Source of the DNA: Dryococelus australis
Taxonomy: Eukaryota > Arthropoda > Insecta > Phasmatodea > Phasmatidae
Assembly: GCA_029891345.1 (NCBI GenBank)
Contig: CM056997.1
Span: 212,885,212 to 212,949,211, forward strand
DNA: 64,000 nucleotides
Reading direction: 5' to 3'
The notes beneath the pieces are model-generated. The model did no database searches, had not been told where the DNA came from, and was given only the letters and a program-made list of their open reading frames with translations. Made by a program: the position numbers and the translations under genes. Shown here in pieces: positions 12,168 to 23,614 of this stretch (positions are counted from its first letter, which is position 1; each line of letters begins with the position of its first letter).

Positions 12168-12750
12168 GATTTATGCTGTATATGAAAGAAGAATGTATAT
12201 ATTTAGCAACAGTATAAAATATTTTACTAAAATATAATTTTTAATTAAAAATATAATGCATTAAAATAGTCTGTATTTTTAACAAAATTTAAGTACACTT
12301 CAGTTTTGTATGCTCCAGAAAGCAGAATTTGCAAAAAAAAAATCTTTGTCATGGAATATTATCCTAATATTTATTATGATCGTGTGTAAGAAAATTGTAA
12401 TAAGAATGTAAGAAATAATTTTTATAATTGATTTTATATGCGTCCATTTGTCGCAAGCACTTATGGCTGGAACTGACGCAAATAAAGTTAATTATAATAT
12501 TGATATTATACATTATTACTATGATTTTATTACATATGATCAGAGTAAATATTATGACAAACTTTATTGAAGAAAATTTTCTTGTAAATTCTGCTTTTCG
12601 AAGCATCAAAAACGGTAATACGCTTAAATTAGGTTAAAAATGCGGACTCTATCGATCGATTAATTTTTTACAATTAAAAAGTATATTTTAGTAAAATATT
12701 TTATAATGTGGCAAAATATATATATTCTTCTTTCATATATAGCATAAATC
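12168..12750. mobile_element. Fold-back (MITE-like) element, about 580 bp
   Basis: The left end TTTATGCTGTATATGAAAGA pairs with TCTTTCATATATAGCATAAA near the right end. Pairing continues inward through TAAAATATTTTACTAAAATA on the left and its complement around 12690. An inner pair, ATGCTCCAGAAAGCAGAATT near 12309 and AATTCTGCTTTTCGAAGCAT near 12588, shows that the arms extend most of the way to a centre near 12459. No coding potential is seen. The length and long imperfect arms fit a non-autonomous DNA transposon. Confidence 0.65.
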
Positions 12751-12931
12751 ACTTTTTTTTTTTTTACTATTTTTATGTTGTGTGTACTAATTTTTTATGA
12801 GTTCTTCAAATGGTGCATTCAGGTGCAGTGCTCCATAGGCAGTTATTTTAATTCGACCTTAATGCTCCCACGTACTTGGAGGGTTTTTCCTCGTGTGTGG
12901 CCTAGAAGCGCGAGAGCGATAAGGGCGACAC

Positions 12932-13005
12932 TACCACGTGCATCAAGTGTGGGGCACACTTGATGCACGTGGTATCGTGTGCACGTGGTACCACGTGCAC
13001 ACGAT
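12932..13005. repeat. Two adjacent palindromes with four CACGTG sites
   Basis: The first is a perfect hairpin with 20-bp arms (TACCACGTGCATCAAGTGTG at 12932-12951, complement at 12955-12974) and a GGG loop. The second is a perfect 32-bp palindrome at 12974-13005 with half-site ATCGTGTGCACGTGGT. Together they hold four CACGTG hexamers in 75 bp. CACGTG is the canonical E-box bound by bHLH factors, but the palindromic arrangement could equally be a transposon end or a cruciform-forming relic. Confidence 0.8.
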
Positions 13006-13029
13006 GCGCGGAATCACACCCCCCCCCCC

Positions 13030-14590
13030 TTCCTCTCCTAAGCAGGAGACTCTGAACTGGCCTGCAGTGTTCTCTTCACACTGCGTGCACCTATGGGACT
13101 CTCAGTTGTGACGCCATTATTTTATTGGCGGGAAGTCGATAGGAAGGTCCAGTGTTGCAAATATCATTATTTGCTCATTATATTCTGTAAGGTACTTTTT
13201 ATTTAGACTTCTCTTATTTAATGTTCCTTAATTTTACTGCCCACGTGATCAACACAGTAATTTCACATGTGGGAATGATTATTTAATATTTCAATGAAGG
13301 TTTGTTAATACCGTTTAACTTAGGAATAATATTGATTCTCTATGACTGTAAACTGTTCTGATGTTTTTCATTGGCTTCTTTAGCAACGTATTGTAACAAA
13401 CGCGGCACTAGCATAAAACCATAATACTTCCAAAAATATATATCTGTCGTTTATTACAAATTGTTTTATTTGAAAATTTGCTTCTATTCGATTTTGAGGT
13501 CATATTGAACGTTAGGTTCATGGAGCGGAGTTTTAATATAACTTAAGAATTTGTGTAAATGTTTAAAAACAATACACGGGATTGTGACATTACCGATGAC
13601 CTGTGGGCCTCTGCAAGAAAGACACCGAGAAGTCTCTACCACGCCATGCATTGCCGAACCAGCCTGACTGCTGTTGCTACAGATAAGTTGAAATTTTCTA
13701 ATCACGGGGCAGAAACTAACTAAAGGTTATTAATAATACCGAACTCTATATATCTGCGGACACTCCGATCAGTTAATACAAATGCTCTACCAATATTCTG
13801 GACTTAACTTCCACCAAATAAAAAGTTTAATGAATTTTCCATTTACAATTAACGCTAGTGTCGTGTGCCGACAAGAATCTAAAAGTTAAAATGTCGAATC
13901 TTTCAGGCTCTTTAATTCTTATCAAATCATTAGAAATTTCTTTTTTTCAGCAATTTCATGCTACAGTTTAGGCAATTCGTGTTTGTATTTTTTCGTAATA
14001 AATCAGATTTCAATGTCTTGTTGGTGCCCCTTTCAGTAGCGAGTTGGAAGTTAGTGGTAGCGGTTGCAAAATGTTTCGTCTGGGGAGTAGAGTTGAGTTT
14101 CGAGTGTTATGTCTCTCTCACCACAGCTGTTCTTACATTGACACAAGTCCAGCCACAAAGCAAGAGCCTAGCCGGGCATAATTCTGACAAGCTTCGTTGC
14201 AAGTGCATGGCCCTTGGGAAGTTTTGTATGGATTTTATGGGTATATTTACAGCTACCGTGGTCTGAAAAGGCTGTTTTTTAAAACCGTTTTGGCATACTC
14301 TGAAATAGTTTTTCTAACGTGCGTGACATTTTGAAAGTACTTAACGCGTATTTCAAACACTCTACATTGTAATTGGAGCACTAGGTTGGTGGTAGCGTAA
14401 TCAAAACGCGAATTTATGGAATCTTTATCAATATAAATATAAATGTTTCACTCAATAGCAATAAAACTCTTTATGTTGCTGGGACGTACTATCCACGAAT
14501 AATATTTTTTAGGACGAAATCTGAAAGGAGACACGAGATTCTTGCCTCGGCACATCCCTCCAGCACTCGCACAAAAGATGTAGCGATAAT
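13030..14590. other. AT-rich intergenic DNA
   Basis: An 11-base C run sits at the left edge (13019-13029). Otherwise I see no gene or clear repeat. The 102-codon plus frame at 13958-14266 is unrecognised and not supported by splice sites or homology. Confidence 0.4.
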
Positions 14591-14599
14591 TTTGCAGTG

Positions 14600-15195
14600 G
14601 TCTGTACACACTGTGCGACGGCTTGCCTACCATGTTCCGGGCCTGTCAGCGGGAGCACCAATCAATGCTTTAAGTGGCCCGCTATTCTCGGAGAGCGAGA
14701 GAGCGTGTGCGTGTGGGAGAGAGAGAGACAGAGAGAGCAGCTAAGAGGAAGTGTCGGTCGATACTCTCGGGGTCAAGTAGATGGAAGGATTCTGCAAACA
14801 TTCACTGTCCTGCTCGCGCCCATCACAGCAGCATCCTTCCTAGCAGCTACCTCACTTGCGGGACCATCTCTCTCCATCACTCCCCATCTCCATGGAGCTC
14901 TCGAGCCGCCAGGAAATGACTAGCCTCATTCTGCCAGCTGCCGCCACGCAGGTGGGAGTGGGGGAGCGACAGGACAGCGAGTCTGCGTGAGATCTTCATC
15001 TATCATTAGCAGCGTGAGAAGGTCTGGTCTCGGACATGCGTGAGGACAGCGTATTAGCAAGAATTTTTCTCCCTCCCTCTTGTAAGTGTTTCTATTATTC
15101 CCTCGTGGTACTCTCGACACGGCTGCTGCGTTCATCCGCAGCTGAGTCGCCTTGGAGATAATGGTCTTTGAGATAACTTCACCTTCCATTCTCTG
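14600..15195. other. GC-richer block with a GAGA tract
   Basis: Base composition rises relative to both flanks, and 14691-14745 is a purine tract of GAGAG repeats (GAGAGCGAGAGAGCG, GGGAGAGAGAGAGACAGAG). Overlapping open frames of 81-108 codons are probably compositional. It could be a promoter-like segment or a transposon terminal region; no TATA, start or homology decides. Confidence 0.3.
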
Positions 15196-15199
15196 TGAC

Positions 15200-16600
15200 T
15201 GCGCATGTATGTCTCTTTCTGACAGCTCCGTTCTAACAAGTTGCCTATACAGCCCAACATATTACATTTGTATTATATACTCTAATGTTATTGGGTCAAA
15301 GGTTAACTGCTTTTTTTGAAAATACCGTTGTTCATATTTACCTGCAAAAATACGTAACCGTTCAAATTTCTTAAAGGAAAGAAGTATCAACCAATATATT
15401 TTTTAAAAATATAGTTAGCTTATTAAATCTTAACAATTTTTTAACGGACATGGGGGCGTATTTGGTGTCGTTACTTTAATGCAGACTCTCATCTTGTTCA
15501 ATGTGGGTGCTTTTCTTTTTTCTGATCCATGTTAGGAAAATTATGTATGTTCACAAAAATTTGGTTCCCAGTAATATATTTATCACACTCACTGAAATAC
15601 CAGATCCAATTTTATCACTATAAATTTCTCCGCTTATTTACATGCTGAATCTGTATGCACTATCGGTTGAACAATTCAAGATGATTCAATCAATACATAC
15701 ATAAATTTGACGGACTTAAAATAATAAGTTTGTGAACTAGAGCAAATATGAATTTGGCTGTCTCAATATGATAGGAATATGTAAATATAATCTTATAACC
15801 GTCATTTTGTGTAGGCTTAGACACAATTATTTTTCAACCATATAAAAACATTTATAAGTATTGTATCAGTGATTTAAAAAGCTAAACAGACATAAACTAT
15901 ATTTTTGTAACTCTATTGTGGTTCTTTAGCAGGGTCTTGCTATCACAAAACACAGTTTACATATTTCTAAACTACATCACTTTCAAAAGCGCAGCCTCAA
16001 TTGATAAAACACAACATCTAATCGGAATCACAAGAAGTATCACAAGTTTACCCAAAGATGGCATAATCTGAACACATTCCATCTTCACGTCTATTATTTG
16101 ATCACCATGTGTTGTAAATACTAGGTATGTCACAGCCACTTTTACAATCGAAACTTTGGCACATGTGTATCTAATTTTAGCATATCCATGCCACCATCTG
16201 TTCTTTATTGCTGTTATAAAGCTAACCAGTTATATTCACGTTATATATCACGAATTTTACAATATGAGGGCTATTTAGGACAAGTCATAGTTTTCACGAC
16301 TTTTGAAACTTTTGGCCAAACAGCATATCTCTCGATGCGCAAGTATATATAGTATTGATTTAAATGTTTTACTCGTGACTACGGCTATCATGAGTGAAGA
16401 ACTGAAGTTAATTATGAAGACAGAATACATCCAAAACTTGAATTTGTGAGAATTGAGCCAAATCAGTAGTATGTGCATGCCAGCTCTGGCTTACTTGGAG
16501 CAAAAAGGGCATGTATACTACATTTGCATTTATGAAATCTGATTTGCATAAATTCAAATCGGTTTAGAATATTAGTAATTAATTTTAATTTTTTAATTTT
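15200..16600. other. AT-rich intergenic DNA
   Basis: Nothing recognisable beyond short AT-rich motifs; no exon, SINE or tandem array seen. Confidence 0.4.
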
Positions 16601-16639
16601 TTGATATGAATGTGGGATTCTATTTTTGGAGAGCGGCAT

Positions 16640-18420
16640 CGGTGTTCACCCTTGGACGTCTCTCAGTCGACTGAGGTGTGAGGTGTGCGGGTAGAGGTAT
16701 ATATGTATTGTGTTGGGTGAAATTATTGTATAATTTTTATTTGGGGGGGGGGCGAGAGTGTGTATTGAGGTCGATGACTACGGTGGGTGAGGTGGAGGAG
16801 GGTGTACCGGGAGCGGGGCATGTTTGTTCTGCCTCACTTGGGAAGTCGGTGTAGGAGTGAGGTGTGTGAGGGCGGGACATGTCCCTTCGCTTGGGATGTC
16901 TGTGGAGGACTGAGATGGAAAGATGGATGGCCGTGCAAACGTCCATCCAGATCGCTGTCTGAATGTATACTAAACTCTATATACATGTAACGGCTGTGTT
17001 CGGAAACATGTATTTCGAGATTATGAATAAATTAATGTTTTAAAATAACGAAATATATGATTGCATGTATTTCGGTGAAATAAAATAATCATAATATATT
17101 TAACCACAAGAAACTACAAACATGACATATTTTGTCAGAAATCAATAAAACACAAATAGAGATGGATACGATTTACAATCAAATATATGTCAACAAATAT
17201 TGATTTAATTACACACACGACAGAACAAATATAGTTTTCTAGGCCACTTGGAACGCACATGCGCATAACGAAATACCAGCTAACCACAATCAAATATCCT
17301 TACTATCTAAACACAAAGATACAATTACTTGTCATGATCACTCATCGAGTTCCACAATAGGAACGAGTTAAGACTATACTCGCAACGTTTCAAATACATA
17401 TTATATCACTTCACAAGTCACAAGTTCAAGATATTAATAAAGCACCAGTTCACTATACTATTACCCCAACAATTTTAGTTATCACAATCAATAAAAGCCC
17501 AGAAATGTCCAACATATTTTCTATGGAACCAGGCGACTTCCATTAAATCACACTTCACACACAACTAAGTAATTAAATATTAACCAAGCAAAAAGCCAGT
17601 TTACAGAATACCGGTGTCTAAAAACTTAGGAATGAAACGAAATGCCATATTACATACAAAAATAATCCGATAAAATGCACATATTCCAAATATGCAATAA
17701 AAACTCACCATTCACTTACAGCCTCAAGCAAAATATTACACTAAGTACTGCAACAGACATGCAACCACACGTTCAAAATATTAATAACACCCAAAACTAG
17801 TTTACTAACATATTTTAATATATGGCAAACAGGATAAATCACACACGACGTTTGAAGTACGAAACATAATATTTAACACATAAAAAAAATCAACTTTACC
17901 GCCCTGCAAATATAAGTGACATAACAAGTGTTTAATAACATCGAAAATTACATTTCACCCTCATCGGCTCTCAGGTCTACGATGCACACGCATCGTTTGA
18001 ATTATGTAAATTTATTTTCTATCTAATATAATTTGTCACAAATCAATTAAATCTCAGAAATGCTCAAATACCCAGAACGAAATACTAGCTAAACTTTATC
18101 TACCCTTATGACTTCCACTTAAACACAAACAAGGAAAGACCTTTACTCAATCACATGCATCGTTTCAAACAAGCACATTAAATATAATTTAATCAAATAC
18201 TAAACATGCAAAGAGCAGTTGACGAACACACTAATTTAACAAAAAAAAAATTGAAACAACAAAATACCACTTAAATCAGACAACATACCCCAATTCCACG
18301 AAAAACCAAAACCACAAGATTTAAATCTAATATAAAATATATGGGCACGAAATCACTTCACAATCCCGTATAGAGAGTGTCCCTAGAAAAAATTAATTTT
18401 TAAATAAATTATTAACTCTC
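16640..18420 (+). repeat. Degenerate repeat related to the 46-51 kb inverted-repeat arms
   Basis: The left part contains CGACTGAGGTGTGAGGTGTG and then GGTATATATGTATTGTGTTG, matching CGACTGAGGTGTGATGTGCT and GGTATAATATGTGTTGCG in the left arm of the large inverted-repeat element (46.77 kb) and their complement near 50.58 kb. A G run at 16742-16751 follows. From 17.0 kb the plus strand is C/A-rich and G-poor, with recurring words such as AAATCAATAAA, ACGTTTCAAA and GAAATACCAGCTAA, suggesting a decayed tandem structure of roughly 180-190 bp. Only one arm is visible here. Confidence 0.4.
17953..17985 (+). repeat. Possible SINE tail fragment
   Basis: TTTCACCCTCATCGGCTCTC followed by AGGTCT matches the CACCCTCATCGGCTCT-CAAGACC tail block of the SINEs at 11.9, 40.0 and 58.0 kb. 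No head or body accompanies it. Confidence 0.4.
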
Positions 18421-18453
18421 TCGTGTCACAAATAGAAACTACGTATTCACATT

Positions 18454-18475
18454 CACACACACACACACACACACA
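18454..18475. repeat. (CA)n microsatellite
   Basis: About 11 CA units, uninterrupted. Confidence 0.95.
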
Positions 18476-19092
18476 TGTAACAACTCATACCAAAACACGT
18501 AAAGTGGATTTAAACATACCACGCTCGCTTCACCCTCAACCAAACGATAGCTCATCGCGCGTCGTATGCCAACTGACCCGTCACAAGGACCTCGCTTCGC
18601 TCTTATAGACTCGCGGCGACCCATCACACACAGCTCTCTGTATCACACGTTTATAAAAATATTCGAACCGAATTTTCTTTTATGAACACGCTTAACTATT
18701 ATTTTGTCTCCTATCGCATTGTATGTTATGAAGGAAAGTTAATGAAGGATAAGTCCGGAGCTCTCTTCAGTATCAAGCCAGGCTGGGCGGGTAGGATATA
18801 CTGCCCCAACACCATTACAGAAGGCGACCGAGAAGCCTGCCTTGCCCTGTCCTGTCTGCTACCCTCCCACCCTACCAACCTTATAGAAACCTGGTCTAAG
18901 CCTCTGGCCAAAGCAATGCCATGCTGGTCCTTGAAAAAAATTTCAAATTTATTTCATCGGAATCACATCCCAACTCTTGTTAACCGCTCACTTCTAGGAA
19001 ATATAATTAAAAAATTTATATATACGATAATTACAATAAAGTAAACCACAATGAAATATATCCCGAGAAACTTAAATATCACTATAAAATTA

Positions 19093-19977
19093 ATGAACCC
19101 AAGTACTACCTAAACACGATGACTTATTTCACACCTACTATAATTACAGGAAATTAAATAAATAAATACGAGTAACCTCGCACAATACAATTAAACCAAA
19201 ACTTTTCCTAAAATGTTACGGGATTGACCCTCATCTGCTTCCCGATGCCAAGAACTATACATTATATGTTAAAAAAATGGTTTTCTAAGCAGCGAAACAT
19301 ACCGCCCTATTCCGATTGAATGAAATAAATGTTAATACTGTGGAGTATTTGTTGCCACGAGACTTACAAAACGGTGTTTTAATTGAAATGAAAAATCAAT
19401 TTTAAATCATTCATTGTTTTCTTTGTGTAAAGAATTCTTCAAATATGAATACAAAGTGGTTAAGAGTATACAAAAGGATATATATATATATTCCTTTTGG
19501 ATACTCTTAACCACTTGTAACCACAAAGGAATATATATATATCCTTTTGTATACTCTTAACCACTTGTAACCACAAAGGAATATATATATATCCTTTTGT
19601 ATACTCTTAACCACTTTGTATTCATATTTGAAGAATTCTTTACACAAAGAAAACAATGAATGATTTAAAATTGATTTTTCATTTCAATTAAAACACCGTT
19701 TTGTAAGTCTCGTGGCAACAAATACTCCACAGTATTAACATTTATTTCATTCAATCGGAATAGGGCGGTATGTTTCGCTGCTTAGAAAACCATTTTTTTA
19801 ACATATAATGTATAGTTCTTGGCATCGGGAAGCAGATGAGGGTCAATCCCGTAACATTTTAGGAAAAGTTTTGGTTTAATTGTATTGCGCGAGGTTACTC
19901 GTATTTATTTATTTAATTTCCTGTAATTATAGTAGGTGTGAAATAAGTCATCGTGTTTAGGTAGTACTTGGGTTCAT
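19093..19977. repeat. Near-perfect 885-bp palindrome
   Basis: The left arm (19093 to about 19487) and right arm (about 19583 to 19977) are reverse complements with no net indel; paired coordinates sum to 39070 wherever I checked. I found one mismatch (CTCGCACAATAC against CTCGCGCAATAC). The roughly 95-bp centre repeats TCCTTTTGTATACTCTTAAC and AACCACAAAGGAATATATAT in alternating orientation around (TA) runs. No coding sequence. It is either a young fold-back transposon or a hairpin-type assembly artefact. A 15-bp word AGGTAGTACTTGGGT is repeated 25 bp further right, just outside the arm. Confidence 0.9.
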
Positions 19978-20049
19978 ATATTAGGTAGTACTTGGGTATA
20001 TATATATATATACATATATTGATCATATATATTTACTTTAAACTTATTC

Positions 20050-21600
20050 TCTAATACAGAATTCTTAATAATTTGCCTTTAAGGCAAATAAGAAATACAT
20101 AATCATCAACAGGCTAATTACAAATGACTAGAATATACTTTTTCTCACATTCAAATTGTACATTACTTTGATACGTTTAGGCAGGTAACAAATGTCATAA
20201 AATGCTGTCTCGTAGTATTTCACACACTATAGGTTGAATATAGAACAATAATGAAATTTAAAAAAATTTTAAATTCCTCGAAATGAGAGAGCACCAAGCC
20301 GGTCAATCATAACCTCCCATTTCCACAAAATTAGAGGCAAATATAATTACACAAAATGACGATTGAACGAATGTTAAAACTATTACAAATTACGGGATCT
20401 CGGGCAAATATGCCTCGCTAATAACTGTGTCCCAAATCAGATTGATGCACGCATAAAAGTTTCCTAATACTAATTTACACAAACAAAAGTGAGCGTATAT
20501 GAAATACGCTTAAAATTTCAAATATTAAGTTTCCACTTGATACCGTTTGCCACATCAAAGCTCTGTTCAGGCTTGTAATTTTATAGCCGCAAAGGAGAAT
20601 ACCACGTAATATCAAACCACCATGGGTAACTCCTTAAAACTTTACACGTGAATTAAAGGAATGTTCATAGTTCCCACAGTGTTAAAAACACCTGATAAAA
20701 TGGTTAGCTGACCGCAAGTCATTAAGTGCAGTGTGAAAAAATCAATACTTTCCGAGGGTGGTGCATACTAAAGCCCATTTAATCATTTCCACTTCGCACC
20801 AGGCATTCCTACAAAAATTCAACAATCAATACATCCAGACAACATACCATGAAGCGGCTTACCGAAACTCAATTTGGAACGGGAGACCTAAAAAACACAA
20901 TTTGTAAGTCAAGCCATAACACAGAAGTTCCCTAGAAATATTAAATACCTACTATCCCTCGCACGTAGTGCTACAGCTCATGTCACGAAACAACTAACAC
21001 TGCACCCATTACCTACCTCAGAGTTAGCGACGCCCCTCAACACATAATATTTAATAACAAGTGTGTCATACCACGACAGTATCAGGTAGAGAAATGATCG
21101 AGACCCAGAACAATTCAACATTTCTCTGTTGGGCAGGCTTCGAATTCGCATGAGCGTGGAGAGGTGGTAGGTTAGAACATAGATATTGGTGAAAGGAAGA
21201 AGTGAATGGAAACGACAGAGTCGTTGGAAGGTGACATGGTACTCCCCATTTTGAGTTCAGTTAATTTTAAAGTTATGTGATGGAATAGTAATTAACGCAT
21301 TCCCTTTTATTGACTCTCATGATTCATTTGACCTCGAGTATGGAAGCAATTTCATAAAGTTTCAAGAAAGAAGACTCCTGTGTCAACATCGCGGCTACAC
21401 GAATGGCTGTTAGTTGGTCGACCGGAAACCTGCATTTCCGTTGCTGGCGAGTCCACATCCTGTTGTTTCTGATAGAGCAGTTACACTCCCAGACTCTATA
21501 CTTCAAACAGCTTCACTTTGATGACCGACTCACATATAGCTTCAGCCACATATCTTTCTAAAGTTTTGCTCAGCCCGAACAAAACTTTTCTAAAAGAGGG
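20050..21600. other. AT-rich intergenic DNA
   Basis: No recognised gene or repeat until the purine tract AAAAGAGGGAGTGA at about 21592, which may be the polypurine tract of the candidate LTR that follows. If so, part of this stretch could be decayed retroelement interior, but I read no pol motifs in it. Confidence 0.3.
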
Positions 21601-21605
21601 AGTGA

Positions 21606-22237
21606 TGTAGTACCGCGGGCACTTCGCTAGCTTTCCAGTTCAGAGAGAGAACATTCTAGTGAAGTATTTTCGCAACTTATGCTCTGTGGCGCCTGCGACA
21701 GGAAGCTGTATCTGCTATAATACTGCCCGCTGTGATTTCAGCACTGCGTGACTACGATTGCTAACTACATTTGATGGGAAATACGTCCTGTTTTTCACGA
21801 TATTTCAGTCCCATGACTCCTGGAATCACGTGCTGTATCACGCACTATTTTCCTGTCACATGATTTCAATACCACACTTTGGGGCTGTGTGCAAAGTTCC
21901 AGTTCATTGTGGCTAACGCCCTAACTTTGCTCTCTCATTGGTTGGTTACTCTTCTCACCATGACTTCTCATTGGTGAGAGACTGCTCATGCGCGACGTCT
22001 TGGTGGAGGGGACTTCTCCTCACTACACTCATGTTGCTTTATTATGCCATGCACGGCCTGAGGAAGAGATACTTCAGCAGAGGACACCAGAGACTGCACA
22101 TCACTGCCTGGGACGACTCGCCTGAGCTGCGCTGAGACTCCACTATCCTTCACCACCGTGGCTATAGAATAAACTTGTTTCCATTGCCGTTATTATTTTA
22201 TTTTATATTAATAATTCCCATGTTGTCTTCCACCACA
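21606..22237 (+). mobile_element. Candidate LTR (retrotransposon end)
   Basis: The block starts TGTAGTACCGCGGGCAC directly after a purine tract, AAAAGAGGGAGTGA. It contains two close CTCATTGGT (CCAAT-like) boxes near 21936 and 21969, a stretch of higher GC, AATAAA at about 22169 followed by T-rich DNA, and ends ...TCTTCCACCACA. The TG...CA ends, the polypurine tract and the late AATAAA fit a gypsy-type LTR. I could not find the partner LTR, a primer-binding site or a target duplication. Confidence 0.4.
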
Positions 22238-22331
22238 TCGCCAAGTAAGTAGATGTATAGTTAAAAGTGTAACAGTTTCAGTGTTCGATTTAATTAAAAG
22301 TGTTAAATTGACTTAGATTATTTCTTATTGA

Positions 22332-22917
22332 ATGTTTGTGCTCAGCCCTAGACCGCTCGGGCATCATTACTTTGATAGCCAATTGGCACGAGCGTATAAC
22401 TTGGATAGGCATGTTAAGATCTGTAAAAATAATATTCCTACCGAGAAACGATATGCATCGTCTCCACTACATAATACCACAGAAGGAGAGGGTACTGACG
22501 TAATTACAAGAAATTAACAGACTGGAATACATTTAGTTCATAGAATTATACACTTTAAGCACTAGCACGGGAACGTAAAGATCTTGGACATAATATACCA
22601 TAACTAGCTTCGAACACTACTCTCGGTACGATAAACTTTCTCCAAAGCAAACTAAACTCGATATTTATGATGAAACAGGAAGTGAAGACAACATTGATGA
22701 TTCCAACAACAAGTTTCCTTCAACAAGTACTGTGAATAAGGAGTACATTTTTCCGAAAGATGGCAACGAATTTGTAGATAGAGATAGATATCTGCTTGAT
22801 TTGCAAAAACAAAGGGAAACATGAAAGAAATGGTTTCGATTTTTGGTATACTTGAAAACCGGGGATACATCGAATGAAAGTATTGAAGTATTATCTGCAA
22901 ACAGCAGGGAAGTATAA
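22332..22917 (+). pseudogene. Single-copy relative of the gene behind the 66-bp array
   Basis: Two coding-like pieces lie in order. At 22332-22517 the frame contains ARAYNLDRHVKIC, the C-terminal half of a zinc-finger-like H-x3-C motif. At 22621-22917 a frame with a single internal TGA (22822-22824) reads YDETGSEDNIDDSNN, then VDRDRYLLDLQKQRE, and after the stop KKWFRFLVYLKTG. The DETGSE..IDDSNN segment matches the DEAGSEVYDDDSSSV unit of the 1.8-8.9 kb array in residue pattern and in nucleotides (GATGAAACAGGAAGTGAAG against GATGAAGCAGGAAGTGAAG). In both loci the finger precedes the acidic segment by a few hundred bases. A phase-0 intron between GTAATT (after 22500) and CTCCAAAG (near 22650) is possible. 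Family unrecognised. Confidence 0.5.
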
Positions 22918-23154
22918 AGACTGCATATATGGATAAAAATAATGATAATAAATATATATCGATTTAATTTAGTGAATCCTATTACTTTTCCAAAAGAGTA
23001 ATTATTTCAGAGGTGTATAATGGCGAATGAAAAGGTGTATTTTAAGTAAACATTGCGTGAGATAAATATGTTTAAATCCGAAGTAATATGCCTTTCTCAA
23101 GCGTCTTAAGTCGTTTGAATTTGGTTTGATAAACTGTCCAAATGGGAAGGAGTG

Positions 23155-23335
23155 TTATCGAGGTATGTTCTTTGAGGAATAAGGTATGATTTATGAGGAA
23201 AACAGAATGATTTTTGACAAATTCTGAATGATTTTTGAGGATTACGGAATGATTTCTGAGGATTACAGAACGATTTATAAGGAATACGGAATGATTCTCT
23301 GAGGAATACGGAATGAGTTATGAGGAATAAGAAAC
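23155..23335 (+). repeat. Degenerate ~22-bp minisatellite
   Basis: About eight imperfect copies of GAGGAATACGGAATGATTT and variants (GAGGATTACGGAATGATTTC, AAGGAATACGGAATGATTCT) follow one another. Confidence 0.75.
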
Positions 23336-23408
23336 GAAATCTGTCTTTAGCGAGTTGGCAGACAGCTTATAACTAAATGGGTTAACACCCTATAATTTTT
23401 TTTGTTGA

Positions 23409-23610
23409 AATATCTGGTATGTACGTTTTGAGACATCTGTATAGTTTGTACAAGTTGTGTATCATTTGGTATGTATGTTTCGAGACATCCCATATAATTT
23501 ATACAAGTAGTGTAACGTTTGGTATCTACATTTTGAGAAATCCTGTATAATGTTTACAATTAGTGTAACATTTGGTATGTACGTTTTGAGACGTTTTGTA
23601 TATGTTTTGT
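23409..23610 (+). repeat. 53-bp tandem repeat, about 3.5 copies
   Basis: GGTATGTACGTTTTGAGACA recurs at 23416, 23468, 23521 and 23574 (spacings 52, 53, 53 bp) with GTATAATTTGTACAAGTAGTG between. Confidence 0.8.
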
Positions 23611-23614
23611 GTAT

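Noticed and set aside
18682-19044. 120-codon plus-strand frame
   Set aside because: No recognised motif; a minus-strand frame overlaps it and it abuts repeat sequence.
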